A DNA stretch of 64,000 nucleotides from Odobenus rosmarus divergens (taxonomy: Eukaryota > Chordata > Mammalia > Carnivora > Odobenidae), in NCBI RefSeq assembly GCF_000321225.1, contig NW_004450941.1:905114-969113 (forward strand), in the 5' to 3' direction. Under the pieces are notes generated by a model, which worked only from the letters and a program-made list of their open reading frames with translations, had not been told where the DNA came from and searched no databases. The position numbers and the translations under genes are program-made. Shown in pieces: positions 11,507-23,305 of the stretch (the first letter of the stretch is position 1; every line of letters begins with the position of its first letter).

Positions 11507-13232
11507 ATATACTAGAAGTCCATGATTCTTATGTACATAGATGTTTGGCACAGTGCGGACATAGAAAATACACATCTGTTTTTCATGGAAAAGCAAAACT
11601 GTAAAATGTTAGAATAGTGATGGACCCTCTATCAGTTGACCTGGAGCATATTTGAACATCATTGTCACTTGCAGAAGCACTTGAGTGACTCTAAATAGTA
11701 GCAGCTCATTAGCCCTAGCAGCCAGGTTGATTAACATTCTCTAGCTGCAATGTTTAATGAAAGTTAGCCCAGGTGTGAGAAAATAAGACACAGTCAAGCT
11801 TTGGACACTCTGCCCAGACATTATAAAATAATTATACTATCTAAATAGGTAAGAAATGATTTATTTTCTGTATATAAATGTGACAAAGGCGGTGATTACC
11901 AATAGAAATTCTATGTGAAAAGCAGATTATGATGTCAGCTTTCAAAATATCTCAGAAATTATCTGAAGAGATGTCAATACTAGCAGAAACCAACACATAT
12001 CTCTTTTATGACCCTTTGTAAGAGTCTTTTGGAGTGGTTTTGAAAGAATGTTATTTGGACTTTTTGTTTCCTTTCATAAAGGAAACAGATTCATAGTTAA
12101 GGATAAAGACTTGGAAATGGGTACAAATTAAAATGTGTCTTTTGAATTTCTGTGTCTGAAGGAGTTCATGGTAAAGTCACATTTTAACCTTCAAAAATAT
12201 TTTAAAATCATAATTCAAGAGTCAAAATCTTATCTGTTGCATAATATATAAGTACTTAGAATAAATGATGCTCCTGCACCAGGAAAGGACCATGAAGATC
12301 ATTTCAAAGGAAAGTTAAAAATCCCCCACCTTTACTGCCCGGCACTTTCTAGATACTCACTGTAAAGATGCATTACTATGTCACTAGACAATGATTCTGA
12401 TGATCTGGTAGAATTCTTCATACAACAGATCGTCTATACTTTGAATGATGAGTGCATGAAGAAGCTTAAAATTCATGTCAGAGGCTGGATGCCTCAGTGC
12501 CATTAGGAATTTGTGGAAGTCATTTGCCTAGGCTCTGAAGCCTGACTAATGCCATCATCAGAGCTTATATCTCATGCAAAGGCTCTTATACTAAATGTTG
12601 GTAGTGCAGTGACCACTCTGTGAAAAAGCTGAGCCATATTGTTCTTTCTCATCCAATGAATCTGATCAAAGAGAATGACACAATAGAAACCAAAAAAAAA
12701 ACCTTTTTTTTTGTTTCATTGAAAGATTTTTCATCTTTTTCTTAGGGTCATTACTCAGTATGAACAATGCCCAAGGAAAAGAAGCCAATTCCCTTAAGCC
12801 TCCAAATATTCTTCCTTACTTTTGAATTCTTTGTCTCCCTTTTGGTATGTCTCTTTGATGTTCCAGAGCCTAAATAGCTGCTGGGGGTGGAAATGGGGGG
12901 TGCTATTTTTGACTCAGAGAAATATAAAATATCACAAATGGAAATTCTATTAAAGATTACACATGTTTATGTTTGCTTGGGAGTGGGGGCTGGGGTGGAA
13001 TGCTTCCTGCATTGGAAAATACCCTACTTAAGAACTGAAAATTCTAAAACACCATTATTCCATTCAGCATGTTAAGTGATGCAGAACTTAATAAACCTAG
13101 AAGGATTCCACTCCATCTGAAGAGAGTACTGCCTAGTGCAAAGTATTACTTATGTTGAGAAGCTATTTTTTCTATATAAAAATGAGCATAACACACTTGG
13201 TAAGTTCTGAGCAGTAAAAAGTAGAAGAGGAT
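11507..13232. other. Unassigned intergenic sequence
   Basis: 1.7 kb without recognised repeats or genes. The short frame at 12887-13075 has no family resemblance and chance length. Opposed A- and T-runs at 12693-12712 are low complexity only. Confidence 0.4.
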
Positions 13233-13249
13233 ACTTACTGCTTTGTTTT

Positions 13250-13437
13250 ATTTTTTTAAAGATTTTTTATTTATTCATTTGAGAGAGACAGAGCAAGTGA
13301 GAGCACAAGCAGAGGGGAGGGTCAGAGGGAGAGGGAGAAGCAGACTCCCCACTGAGCATTGTGCCTGACGTGGGGCTCCATCCCAGGACCCTGAGCTGAA
13401 GGCAGATGTTTAACCAACTGAGCTATCCAGGTGCCCC
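13250..13437 (-). mobile_element. Can-SINE
   Basis: Typical minus-strand layout from 'tttaaagattttttatttat' to 'gagctatccaggtgcccc'. Target duplication acttactgctttgtttt / acttactgtcttgtttt at 13233-13249 and 13438-13454 (two differences). Confidence 0.96.
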
Positions 13438-13639
13438 ACTTACTGTCTTGTTTTTAAAAAAAGCTGTCTATAAATAAATCTGAAGAGTCTAACATCATGT
13501 TGTTGACTCAACATGTATAATTCCTCCACTACTCCCTTTGCCTATCCAATATTTTGGCTAAACTGATTCAGTCTCTATCCTCTTTGCACAATCCACCATG
13601 TTTGCCGAATCCCGCCCCCCCCCAGTATGCCTTCTCCCC

Positions 13640-13795
13640 GTTCACATAATCCAACAAATGTTTACTAAACACTTATTATGCGCAAGGCACTTTTCAAGGT
13701 GTTGGGGCTTCAGTACAAAACAAAAACTGCTGCCCTCATCCAACTCATTCTAGTTGGGGAGAGACAGATAAAAACAGTAGTCCTGGCACAAGCCT
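13640..13795 (-). mobile_element. L2 fragment (3' end, antisense)
   Basis: 'ccaacaaatgtttactaaac', 'acttattatgcgcaaggcac', 'ctgccctcatccaactcatt' and 'ctagttggggagagacagat' follow the antisense L2 3' end in order. A 9-C run sits just upstream at 13615-13623. Confidence 0.75.
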
Positions 13796-13799
13796 TTTC

Positions 13800-14039
13800 C
13801 TCAGTTCCTCAGCATGAAAATTGATAACAGGCTTGGAGATTATAAAGGAAACTATAACATAGAACCCTTAAAAGAGGAAATTCTCTAACTGCCTGCACAC
13901 TCCTTAGAGCCCCTGGACATGTCCCTGAGTCCTTGTCTGCTACAATGTGGCAGATATCTCTTCATTGCCTCTCAACAGTAGTAAAAATAACTTATTAATA
14001 CCATTATACAATACATAAGCCATGGCTGAACTACATATA
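13800..14039. other. Unassigned sequence
   Basis: Short unrecognised stretch between an L2 and a MIR fossil. No signals seen. Confidence 0.4.
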
Positions 14040-14235
14040 GTTCAAAGTGCTTTCTATAGAGTAATCTAATCTCCACTGTGACCTTATGTGGTAAGTAGAA
14101 AAGTCATTATTTCCATTTTCAGATGAGGAAGGCACAGACACATTTAGTATCCACAAGATCACTCAACAAGGAAGTGGCAGAACCCATAATCTTAATTGCA
14201 TACGATATGCTGCCTCCAGCGGTGTGCTGGTAAAT
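14040..14235 (-). mobile_element. MIR SINE (antisense)
   Basis: 'ttccattttcagatgaggaa' followed by 'caagatcactcaacaaggaa' and 'gtggcagaacccataatctt' match the antisense MIR core. Confidence 0.78.
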
Positions 14236-14662
14236 ATTCAAAACCTGGCTTTCATGGGCAGGGTAGGGAGGTGACTGATTTATAGCATTTGTCAATTTCC
14301 ATGCTGTTTTCAATCTGCCAAAGGATGTTAACTGGCTCAAAAAATTCCTGAAAATGGAGCAATCGACTATCACAGGTAGGAGCAGACCCCATTACAATCA
14401 TGTCTGCCCACAGAAGTAAGCTTCTTGAGGGACGTATCTTCCCTAGCCAAAATCTCGTCCTTCGGTCTTCCAAGGCCCAGCATGAAGTTTTTCAAAGGAA
14501 ACTTAACCTACACGGGTGTAATTTTGTCCACATTGATGACCACTCTTTACACATTCCAGTATGATTACACTACAAAATAGCATTTTGTGTTATGTTTTCA
14601 AATCCAATACTGATCGATGTATTTCTCAAAAAATAACAAAAAGAAATAGTATCTGCCTTCTA

Positions 14663-15979
14663 GGAAAGAATAGTCTCTTCAATAAATGGTGCTGGGAAAA
14701 CTGGACAGCCACATGCAAAAGAATGAAACTGGACCCCTATCTTATACCATACTAAAAAATCAACTCAAAATTAATTATAGCATAAAACTCCTCAAAGAAA
14801 ACATAGGGGGTAAGCTCCTTGAAATTGGTCTTTGAAATGACTGTTTGGATTTGCCACCAAAAGCAAAGGCAACAAAAGCAAAAATAAACAAGTGGGACTA
14901 CATCAAACTAAAAAGCCTCTCCCAGGAAATGGGAGAAAATATTTGCAGTTCATACCTTTGATAAGGGGTTAATATCCAATATATATATTTTAAAAAGTCA
15001 TATAATTCAATAGTAAAAAACGAATCCAATTAAAAAATGGGCGACATACAAATGGCCAACAGGTACATGACAAGGTGCTTAACATCACTGATCATCAGGG
15101 AAATGAAAATTAAAATCACAATGAGATATCACCTCACACTTGTACGAATGACTATCATCAGAAAAGACAAGAGGTAACAAGGGTTGGCGAGGCTGTGGAG
15201 AAAAGGAACCACTCAGGCACTCTTGATGGGAATGTAAATGGGTTCAACCACTACGGAAAACAGCATGGAGTTTCCTCAAAAAATTAAAAATAAAACTATC
15301 ATTTGATCCAGCAATCCCACTGCTGGTTATACATCCACAGGAAATGAAAACAAGATCTGTAAGAGCTATCTGCACTCTCATGTTCACTACAGCATTATTC
15401 ACAATAACCAAGATATGGAAACAAGTGTCTGTCAACAGATGAATGGATAAAGAAGATGTGGTAGGCGTATACAACAGAATATTATTTGGCCATGAGAAGG
15501 AAGAAAATCCTGCTGTTTATGAAAACATGGATGGACCTCGAGGGCATTATGCTAAGTGAAGTAAGTCAGACAGCGAAAGACAAATACCATATGATCTCAC
15601 TTGTATGTGGAATCTAAAAAAGCCGAACTCATAGAAACAGAGATTAGAATGGTAGTTACCAGGAGTTTTGGGGAGGGGGAGTAAGGAGAGATTGGTCAAA
15701 GAGTACAAACTTCCAGTTATAAGATGAATAAGTTCTGGGCATCTAATGTACAGCATGGTGATTATAGTTAATAACACTGTATTATAACCTTGAAAGTTGT
15801 GAAGAGAGTTAAATGTTTTATCACAAAAAAGGAATGGTAATTATGTGATGTGATGTAGGTGTTAGCTAATGCTATGGTGGTAATCATCTTGCTATATATA
15901 ACTATATCAAATCACCATGTTGTACACCTTATACACAAGTTTTATGGCAATTATATCTTAGTAAACTTGGAAAAAATGT
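14663..15979 (+). mobile_element. 5'-truncated L1 (ORF2 end plus 3'UTR) with target duplication
   Basis: Carries the last part of ORF2 and an L1MA-like 3'UTR: 'aataaatggtgctgggaaaa' near 14681, 'caaatggccaacaggtacat' near 15049, 'atttggccatgagaaggaag' near 15485, and an 'atcaccatgttgtacacctt' 3' end near 15911. A 13-bp target duplication, tatctgccttcta/tatctgcctttta, lies at 14650-14662 and 15980-15992. Residues such as [16 protein letters not shown] can still be read near 14690, but later stops and shifts kill the frame. Confidence 0.93.
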
Positions 15980-15992
15980 TATCTGCCTTTTA

Positions 15993-17695
15993 ATGAAAAT
16001 GTAACCCTCTTTCATAATGATAAAGTAAAACTCTCTTGATATTTAAAATGATAGCCCCAACTTCCTCCACCCTCTCCTGCTATAAAGTTTCCAGGATACC
16101 TTATCAATCTCAGTCTGGACACAAGGTTACCAATTCTAGTGGGCTGTTGGGAAGTCTATGAAAAATCCAAAAGCAGGATGATAGGCCTTTACATCAGATG
16201 ATACAAGGATTGTGTGTTCACTGGGCTCCATTACCTAATACAATATCGGGAACAGTCTAGGTACTCAGCAAGTGTTAGCTATGAGGAAACCAAATAGGTT
16301 GATTCATTCCATCATTCCAATCATCCCACAAAAATGTAGATTAAAATGCATTCCTAAGAAACAGGAAATAGCATCTCTTGTCATGAAGCTGGAAATCAAT
16401 TATAACATGTAATTAAATGGGCCACAGTTCGTAAAGAAACATATATATTCATAGAATATATGTGTGTTTATACACATGCATATGAGTGTATCTTGAAGGG
16501 AAAATCCGATAGGTGTCCAACATTGATTAAATTATTAGCTTAGCAGAGGGAATCCACTTGATGAAGCTACTTGGTTGCTATACTGTTGTCATTAAAATTA
16601 ATTGACAGGACTTTTAAACGGATGTTCTCAGTATCCTGTTTTGGCAACTGTATGCACTGATTCTGCCTCCTGGATAGAGCTGTGGCCACATTTGATCTTC
16701 ACTAACCATAAGGCTTTCACAGTATCCAGATGCTTGCTGCCTAGACTCATTCTGTCATAGCAGGACCGTTCATATTTCACACTATCATGCTAGCAGTACT
16801 TCAAGGACAACCCATCTGAGCAAAGGGTACTGCAAATCTGCATAGGATATGACACATGGGAAGTGGTCCAGTATTATGGGAGTGACCACTGCAGATTTAA
16901 GATACTCTTCTTAGCCATTTCTTCATGATTTACATAACTTTTCACTAGTCCCCTAATTCCTGGCCCTTTAGATGGCATTTAATGATGTAATTGTATAGCC
17001 AAATCTTGTACTTGGGTGACAAGAACCTACGTATATACATTCTTCAGGATTTTTTTAGATTAATGGTATGCTGTTCTCCTACTAAAAGTGCTTCACATTA
17101 CAGGGGAAATGAACCATTCAGATATATGTTGCCAAAAAAAAAAGTAATTATCCATTTTCCAGAGATACCAGTCACTTGCTATAGCTACCCCTTTGTCAAT
17201 AATTTCAATAGTTTTCATTAAAAATTGAATTTGAAGAAAAGAAAAAAACAGATTATGAATCAGATTAGAGAGCGAAGATGTGAATTCTTATTTTATCTCC
17301 CTTTATCTCTTCTCTAGAGTTTATGCAGTAGCTTCCTTTTCAGTTGTCCAAACTCCAATCTTGACACCCCAACTGATAAAACACACCACCAGATGTACCT
17401 TTAAATTATGCTCATATCGGTTCTCCTCAAAAGTCAGTGGTTCCCAACTAACTATTAATAGAAGGCCACTAAGACATCTTAATTTGGGAGTCAAGGCCAC
17501 AACCAGCATAGTCAATGGCCACAAACAGCGTAGTCACAACCTATACTTCTTACCCTACACTCTACATCGGCCAATCATCCAACTTATGCTAAAAGACAAA
17601 ATCCCAGTGAATATGTTGAATGTGCTGTTGTCTTTACCTGCCTTGCTCAGGTATGTTTCCTTACCTGGAGGGAAGCATAGCACAGAGAAGAAAGT
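15993..17695. other. Unassigned sequence with a weak MIR tail
   Basis: A MIR-like tail may lie at about 16235-16300 ('aatatcgggaacagtctagg'). The 140-codon frame at 17280-17702 begins at GTG, has no recognised domain and is about as long as expected by chance in 64 kb read in six frames. Part of 17520-17660 faintly resembles L2. Confidence 0.4.
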
Positions 17696-17699
17696 AAAT

Positions 17700-18060
17700 T
17701 AGTTAAAGTGCCTGAGTCTTAATTTTGAAAGCTCTAAAATGGAGATCAGTTCAGTCCTTATAGGGTTATTGTAAAATCAGCTACAATACATATAAATCAT
17801 TGCATATAGTCAATCTTCAATTAAGTTAGAATTTATACTTCTACGTTCAGAGTGTCAGCTCTGAGGGCACATGAACCTGGGTTAACACAGTGACTATGTC
17901 ACTTCTCAGCTGTGTACCGGTGGGAAAGTCAATTAACTTCTCTGAGTCTCATTTTTTTTCTCATCTGTAAAACAGAAATGTAGCAGTACTTCTCATAGGA
18001 GTGCTGCAGGAAATAACTCCTCTGAAGCATTCCACACTGTATAAAATCTGTCATACACTG
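17700..18060 (+). mobile_element. Two adjacent MIR SINE fragments
   Basis: 17700-17830 looks like a MIR 3' half ('gctctaaaatggagatcagt', 'tatagggttattgtaaaatc'). 17850-18060 is a longer MIR: 'aacctgggttaacacagtga', 'cagctgtgtaccggtgggaa', 'ttaacttctctgagtctcat', 'catctgtaaaacagaaatgt'. A possible L2 piece follows at 18095-18190. Confidence 0.75.
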
Positions 18061-18274
18061 AATCCTCATGACTATCACTAGCCTCTTCTTCCAATTCTTA
18101 TTCAAATGTTCTTCTCCAGGATGCCATTCCTTGTCTACCCATCCAAAAGTAGCTTCTTTCTGCTTTGCAATCTTGGAAAACCTTTCTTACCCCTTTACAC
18201 AACAGATAGCCTGTAGACTGGCCCCATGAAGTCCAACATAGTTGTCTTCCCCACAGTATGCTACACATCTACAC

Positions 18275-19140
18275 ATCTACCAGAATGGCCAAAATTTATC
18301 GAAAGGAAGGAAGGAAGGAAGAAGAAAAAGAAAAAGAAAGAAAGAAAGAAAGAAAGAAAGAAGAGAAAGAAAGGAAGAAAGAAAGAAGAGAAAGGAAGAA
18401 AGAAAGAAAAGGAAAGAAAAAAAGAAAAAAACTGACAATAAAGAGCGCTGGTAAAAATGTAGAGCAACAGTAATTCTCATGTATTTCCAGTGGGAATATG
18501 CACTTTGAAAAACATTTCGACCTTGTCCACTGTAGTGGAACATAGGGATGCTATATGATCTAGCAAACTGACACTCAGCAGACATGTGAACAGATGTTCA
18601 TCAGAAGACATGTAAGATAATACTTATAACAACATCATTCATAACAATCCCCAGCTGAAAATACCCCAATGTCCATCAGTAATAGTACCAACCAGTAAAT
18701 TGTGGTACGCTCTTAGAATAGAGGACTGTATAGGAATTAAAAGGATGAATTTCACTAATATAATATTAAGCAAGAAAATTCAGACACAAAATATATACTA
18801 TATTATTCCATCTATGTAAAGTTCAAAAGCAGGAAAAAAATCTATAGTTTTCATGCATACTTGCACGGGGAAAACATTTTAAAAAACGATCTGCGATAAA
18901 ATGCAGAATATTGATTTACTTTGGTGGGGGAAGGGGAGCTGTGGGTGTGAAAGAGTACATGGGTCCTTCTGCGTTGCCAGCAATATCATATTTCTTAAAC
19001 TGAGCAGTAGTCAAATGAGTGCTTTCTTTATAACAATTTATGAAGCTGTACATGTATGCATTTATGGACTTTTATATTTCAAAACTAAGATTCACAGAAT
19101 GAAGACGGACACAAATTTTCAGATTGATAAACCCTAGCAT
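18275..19140 (+). mobile_element. Old L1M 3' end (ORF2 end and 3'UTR)
   Basis: Landmarks run in L1M order: 'ctaccagaatggccaaaatt' at 18278-18297, 'actgacaataaagagcgctgg' region near 18431, 'ccccaatgtccatcagtaat' near 18664, 'attgtggtacgctcttagaa' near 18700 and 'attccatctatgtaaagttc' near 18806. The GAAA tract at 18303-18430 has grown inside it. Frame lost. Confidence 0.8.
18303..18430. repeat. (GAAA)/(GGAA) purine microsatellite
   Basis: About 128 bp of almost pure purine on the plus strand, mixing GGAA and GAAA units. It replaces the short A-rich stretch that normally separates two L1 ORF2 motifs. The five overlapping reading frames here, on both strands, are low-complexity Lys/Glu/Arg or Phe/Ser strings and not genes. 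Confidence 0.97.
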
Positions 19141-19177
19141 GTATTTTGCTAGAGCCAAATGAATAATGGTAATTTTA

Positions 19178-19404
19178 TTTTATTTTTAAAGATTTCATTT
19201 ATTTATTTGAGAGAGAGAGAGCAAGCGTGAGTGCGTGCATGCACATGAGTGAGGAGGGGGGAAAGGGCGAGGGAGAAAGAGAATCCTAAGCAGACTTCCA
19301 ACTGAGTGTGAGCGTGATGCCGGGTCATCTCATGACCCTAAGATCATCGCCTGAGCCAAAATCAAGAGTCAAACACTTAATCAACTGAACCACCCAGATG
19401 CCCC
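19178..19404 (-). mobile_element. Can-SINE
   Basis: Minus-strand layout with ATTTATTTATTTGAGAGAGA and 'gaaccacccagatgcccc'. Target duplication of 18 bp, tgaataatggtaatttta / tgaataataataatttta, at 19160-19177 and 19405-19422 (two differences). The body is diverged. Confidence 0.95.
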
Positions 19405-19422
19405 TGAATAATAATAATTTTA

Positions 19423-20411
19423 AAAAAACAAGACCAACATCTAAAAACAGTCTGCACACTTTCAAAATGCTAAAGATAAAAACGTATCCAAAGTTAAAGA
19501 AAAAGAAAATATCTGTAGGTTACTTACAAACAATGAACATCAAAATGACCTCAGACTTCTCAGTTATGGCATGAAATGCTTGAAGGTAATGGAATAATGT
19601 CTTTGAAATTCAGAAGGTGAATTATTAGGAACTTTGGCTTCTAAAATGAGGGCAAAGATTTCAACTGAGTGAGCAAAAATAAATGCATTTTTGATGCATT
19701 TATCATTTACATATTCTGTGTGTATATAAGCATTTGTGTGTGCTACTTCAGGAGTTAATCCAAAATAATGTAAAAGACATACAAGAAAACAGTTTTGAGA
19801 AATGGCCACCTAAGTATGATCTGGAGCTCAGTGATACAAAGATCCTTCTTTATGGATTCTGTCAATACTTGATTCTGCAGTAAATATATTACATAATCAT
19901 AATAATGTTAATGCTGTTTTATAATTTTAACTTTTAGAGGATAACCTAGAAACAAAGGACAGTCATTACAGTCACTGAATAAATTGTAGATAATACCAAC
20001 CTCAAAAGAAATAGAATAATTAATGTAACAAATGTTGATAGGAAGAGAGAAGGTTGGAAGCAGCAACACAGTAAAACCTTCCTCTTTTTAACATTAGAAA
20101 GTCAACACTTTTTTTTTTTTTACCAATTTGGCATTATGTAATCTACATGTTCCTAAATCAAGAAATAACAGTATAAGAAAATTATTTAAAGTTATAATTA
20201 TAACCACCCAAAAAATGAAAAGATAGAAAGTGGCAAAAATGCTTAACGTTTGTTGAATGGGACTGAGAAATGAAGGGGGAAAATTATTCATTTTAATTTT
20301 AGACCCTTCGCTGTAGTTTCACTTTTTTTTATACACATGTATTTAATTTTAAGAAGTTTGGGTCTTAGAAAATGAATGGCACTCTCATCAGTAAATAAAT
20401 TGTACTATATT
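19423..20411. other. Unassigned AT-rich sequence
   Basis: No recognised element. A T-run at 20109-20120 and generic TAAT strings only. The 81- and 65-codon minus frames have no family resemblance. Confidence 0.4.
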
Positions 20412-20574
20412 CAAGGAGTTGGCAAGGCACAATCCATAGGCCAAATCATCTGTTGACCCATTGTATGTGGCTACTTTTATACTACAATACCAGAACATGT
20501 TTCTGGTTTCCTGGACGGCAAAGCCTAAAATATTTACTACCTGACCCTTTTCAGAAAAAATTTGGCAATCCTAG
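20412..20574 (+). mobile_element. hAT-Charlie-type non-autonomous DNA transposon
   Basis: 'gagttggcaaggcacaatcc', 'ataggccaaatcatctgttg', 'gcaaagcctaaaatatttac' and 'ctgacccttttcagaaaaaa' follow a well-known mammalian MER1-group consensus that begins CAGTGGTTGGCAAAC and ends with its inverted repeat. I cannot name the exact MER family. Confidence 0.7.
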
Positions 20575-20889
20575 GTAGAGCCTTACAGTGAAATGTCACT
20601 GGCAGAATAAGGTAGATCAATATGGACACTGGCATAGAAACATGTCCAAGATGTAATGTTGACTTAAAATTTCAGAGGATTATTACTAGCATGATCATAA
20701 TTAATATAAGAAGTGTGCTTATCTGTAATTGCATTTGTATATTAACTAAAAGAGCCTGGGAAAACACACACCAAACTTTTGGTATTGGAGCATGGACTCA
20801 AGAGAATTCTTTTACTTTTTTTCCCCTAAATTTCTGCATTGTCTAATTTTCTTTAATGAGCATATACTACTTTAGTAATTTTTAAAAGC

Positions 20890-21315
20890 AAATATGATTA
20901 TATCATGTCTGACCTTAATGCCCTTCAGTGGTTTCTCATTGCACTTAGGGTGAAATTCAATCTTTATTATGACCTACAGGGCCTCCTTTGGTCTGAGGCC
21001 TGCCTTTCCTGCTTCAGCTGTTACTTGAACACTTTCTCCCTGCTCACAGCCGCACAATCTTATTTCATTTCAAGTGTGTCAAGTTCTCTCTTGCCTCAGA
21101 GCCTTGACACATACTGGTAACTTCCTCTATCAACCCTTTACCAGGTTGATTCCTACTCATACTTTAGATCATGACTTCAACCTCACTTCTTCAGGAAAAC
21201 TTCCCTGACCCGTCATTTAGAAACCCATTTTACTCTGTCATAGTAATTAAAAGTTTATTTTAGTGCATTTATCACTGTTTTTTTATTATTATCTAATTTA
21301 TGTGATTATTTGTTT
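20890..21315 (+). mobile_element. L2 LINE 3' region
   Basis: Follows the L2 sense strand: 'cttcagtggtttctcattgc', 'acttagggtgaaattcaatc', 'ctacagggcctcctttggtc', 'cctcagagccttgacacata', 'aaaacttccctgacccgtca' and 'tagtgcatttatcactg'. It ends where the young L1 inserted. Confidence 0.85.
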
Positions 21316-21329
21316 AATATCTGTCTCCT

Positions 21330-21540
21330 CTCTTAACGATAGAGAACAAACTGAGGGCTGATGGAGGGAGGTGGGTGAGGGAGGAGCTAGATGGGAGATG
21401 GGCTTTAAGGTGGGCACTTGTGATGATTAGCACTGGGTATTGTATGCAAGTGATGAATCACGGAATTCTATTCCTGAAACCAATATTGCACTCTATGTTC
21501 ACTAACTAGAATTTAAATAAAAATTTTAAAAAAGAAAGAA
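21330..21540 (+). mobile_element. Very short carnivoran L1 3' end with target duplication
   Basis: Only the last about 210 bp of L1: 'agagaacaaactgagggctg', 'gggcacttgtgatgattagc', 'actgggtattgtatgcaagt', 'aattctattcctgaaaccaa' and the 'aactagaatttaaataaaa' end plus poly-A. Flanked by aatatctgtctcct (21316-21329) and aatatctgactcct (21541-21554), 13 of 14 matching. An extreme 5' truncation. Confidence 0.95.
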
Positions 21541-21554
21541 AATATCTGACTCCT

Positions 21555-22017
21555 TCTCTGAATCTTGCCCACTAGTAGACTAATACAATCCTTTGGATCT
21601 GATTTTTATTTTTGAGGTTTGTTTTTTTTTTAAGCAGTTTTAACCATTTGTAATGATTGATATTTCATGACTTCAATTCATTCCAAGAGGTCTTCCAAAG
21701 AATAAAAGGAAACCTTACTTTTTTAAAGAAATAAAATTCATTCTACCTTGCAGTTTACCTTGTAGATCATTGGACATTTTAATGAATCTAAGACAGTATC
21801 AGTGGATCTTAGTTAACTTATTTTTTTTATTTTTTATTTTTTTAGTTAACATTTTTAAATGAGTTTTATATTTCATCATCCCAGCAATTATTTCATCATT
21901 ACTCATGATTTTCATCAATAATTCCAAACTATGTTTAAAAAAAGACAAATAATATGAAAATAGAATGATGATGGAAGTGCCAAGAAAATGACACCATAGT
22001 GAAATAAATTGTCAATC
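21555..22017. other. Unassigned sequence
   Basis: AT-rich with T-runs around 21820-21845. Nothing recognised. Confidence 0.4.
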
Positions 22018-22029
22018 TTTAGTTTTCTT

Positions 22030-22259
22030 TAAAGATTTATTTATTTTAGAGAGAGAGAGCATGAGTGGGAGGGGCAGAGGTAGAGAGAGAAAGAATCTCA
22101 AGCAGATTCTGCACTGAGCACAGAGCCCCACACAGGGCTCAGTGGGGGCAGGGGGGCGGGGGCAGGGGTCTCAATCTCATGACTGACCCCGACATCGTGA
22201 CCTGAGCCAAAACCAAAAGTCCAGTGCTTAACTGACTGTGCCACCCAGGCATACCAACA
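22030..22259 (-). mobile_element. Can-SINE containing a G-rich insertion
   Basis: Minus-strand SINE from 'aaagatttatttattttaga' to 'tgtgccacccaggcatacca'. Target duplication tttagttttctt is perfect at 22018-22029 and 22260-22271. A stretch of four long G-runs at 22144-22168 is not part of the usual body. Confidence 0.93.
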
Positions 22260-22271
22260 TTTAGTTTTCTT

Positions 22272-22955
22272 AATGTATTGTCCAAAGTACTGAATTGTCT
22301 TTTGGTAAAGTATACCAGAAGATCAGATGCAATATCTTTATAGTCTGTTTTTACCATTCATTGATCACAACCAGGAATTCAGATTTTTTTCACAAGGCAA
22401 AGAGAAGAAAGCTGACAGAGGACAGCATCTAACAGTTATTATACAAATTGGAAGATGAATGCAAAGAAACAGATAGCAGTACTCTAGACTCTAATGATGA
22501 TGGTGAAATTGATCACACAGGAAGAGAAGTTTCAGATTTCAAAAATTTTCATACAGCATTATCCAAGTTGAATTTTCTCAGATTCAAGAATTCATAAGTA
22601 AACAATATATTTCTAAAGACAAAAAGGAAATATTATCTTCCAGTCCTTCAAAAAGGAAGAACTTCATCACTCACTATTTTTATACAAGTACCTGCCCATA
22701 ACATTTTGCTAAAAAGATATAGGACAGTATTCTTTTAGGTTTTGACATGTTTGTGGGCCAAAATTTACTTGGTACAAAGAGATTTACTATATTTTAATTA
22801 CTTTTAAAGTTTCTAATGAACTTGGTTTTCACTACCCCTTGGTTCTTACTCCTATAAATTATCCGCAAAACACCTTTACAATAAACAAACATCAAATAAA
22901 AAGGGTCCATTGGACACAGTAAATGTCAAGGACCAGTTTCCCTAATTTACTGCAG
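22272..22955. other. Unassigned sequence
   Basis: About 0.7 kb with no recognised repeat, RNA or frame. Confidence 0.4.
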
Positions 22956-22959
22956 GCCA

Positions 22960-23305
22960 AATTAAGCCTTGTAAGGACATAGACCCTGTTTGGTTTTGTT
23001 TATTGCTGAATCCCCAGCACTTAACAGCCAACATCTATTACTATTCTAAATTCCCTGCATGCATTAAATTACTTAATCCTCAAAACAACCTGATCAATAT
23101 GTCCTATAATTGCTCCATTTTACAGAAATAGAAACTGAGGTATGACAAGGGTAAGTAACTTGCCCAACCTTACAACAGTATGTGGGAAGGCAGAATTCCA
23201 ACCAAGGTTATCAGACTGCAGGGCTCAGTCTTACCCAACATAATGCTTCTTTCACATAGTACCTGGAAGGTAGCATGTGTCCAACAAATATTTGTTGAAT
23301 CAAAA
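22960..23305 (-). mobile_element. MIR SINE (antisense) flanked by L2 tail pieces
   Basis: 22960-23035 has an L2 sense 3'-end look ('tgctgaatccccagcactta'). 23035-23235 is antisense MIR: 'aatcctcaaaacaacctgat', 'ctccattttacagaaataga', 'gtaagtaacttgcccaacct', 'caga­attccaaccaaggtta'-type text. 23255-23305 ends with 'caaatatttgttgaatc', an L2/MIR-like tail. Strand is given for the MIR. Confidence 0.75.

Noticed and set aside
17280..17702. 140-codon open frame on the plus strand
   Set aside because: Starts with GTG, has no domain or codon pattern, and one frame of this length is expected by chance in 64 kb of six-frame AT-rich DNA.
18226..18585. Several Lys/Glu- or Phe/Ser-rich frames
   Set aside because: Translations of a purine microsatellite.
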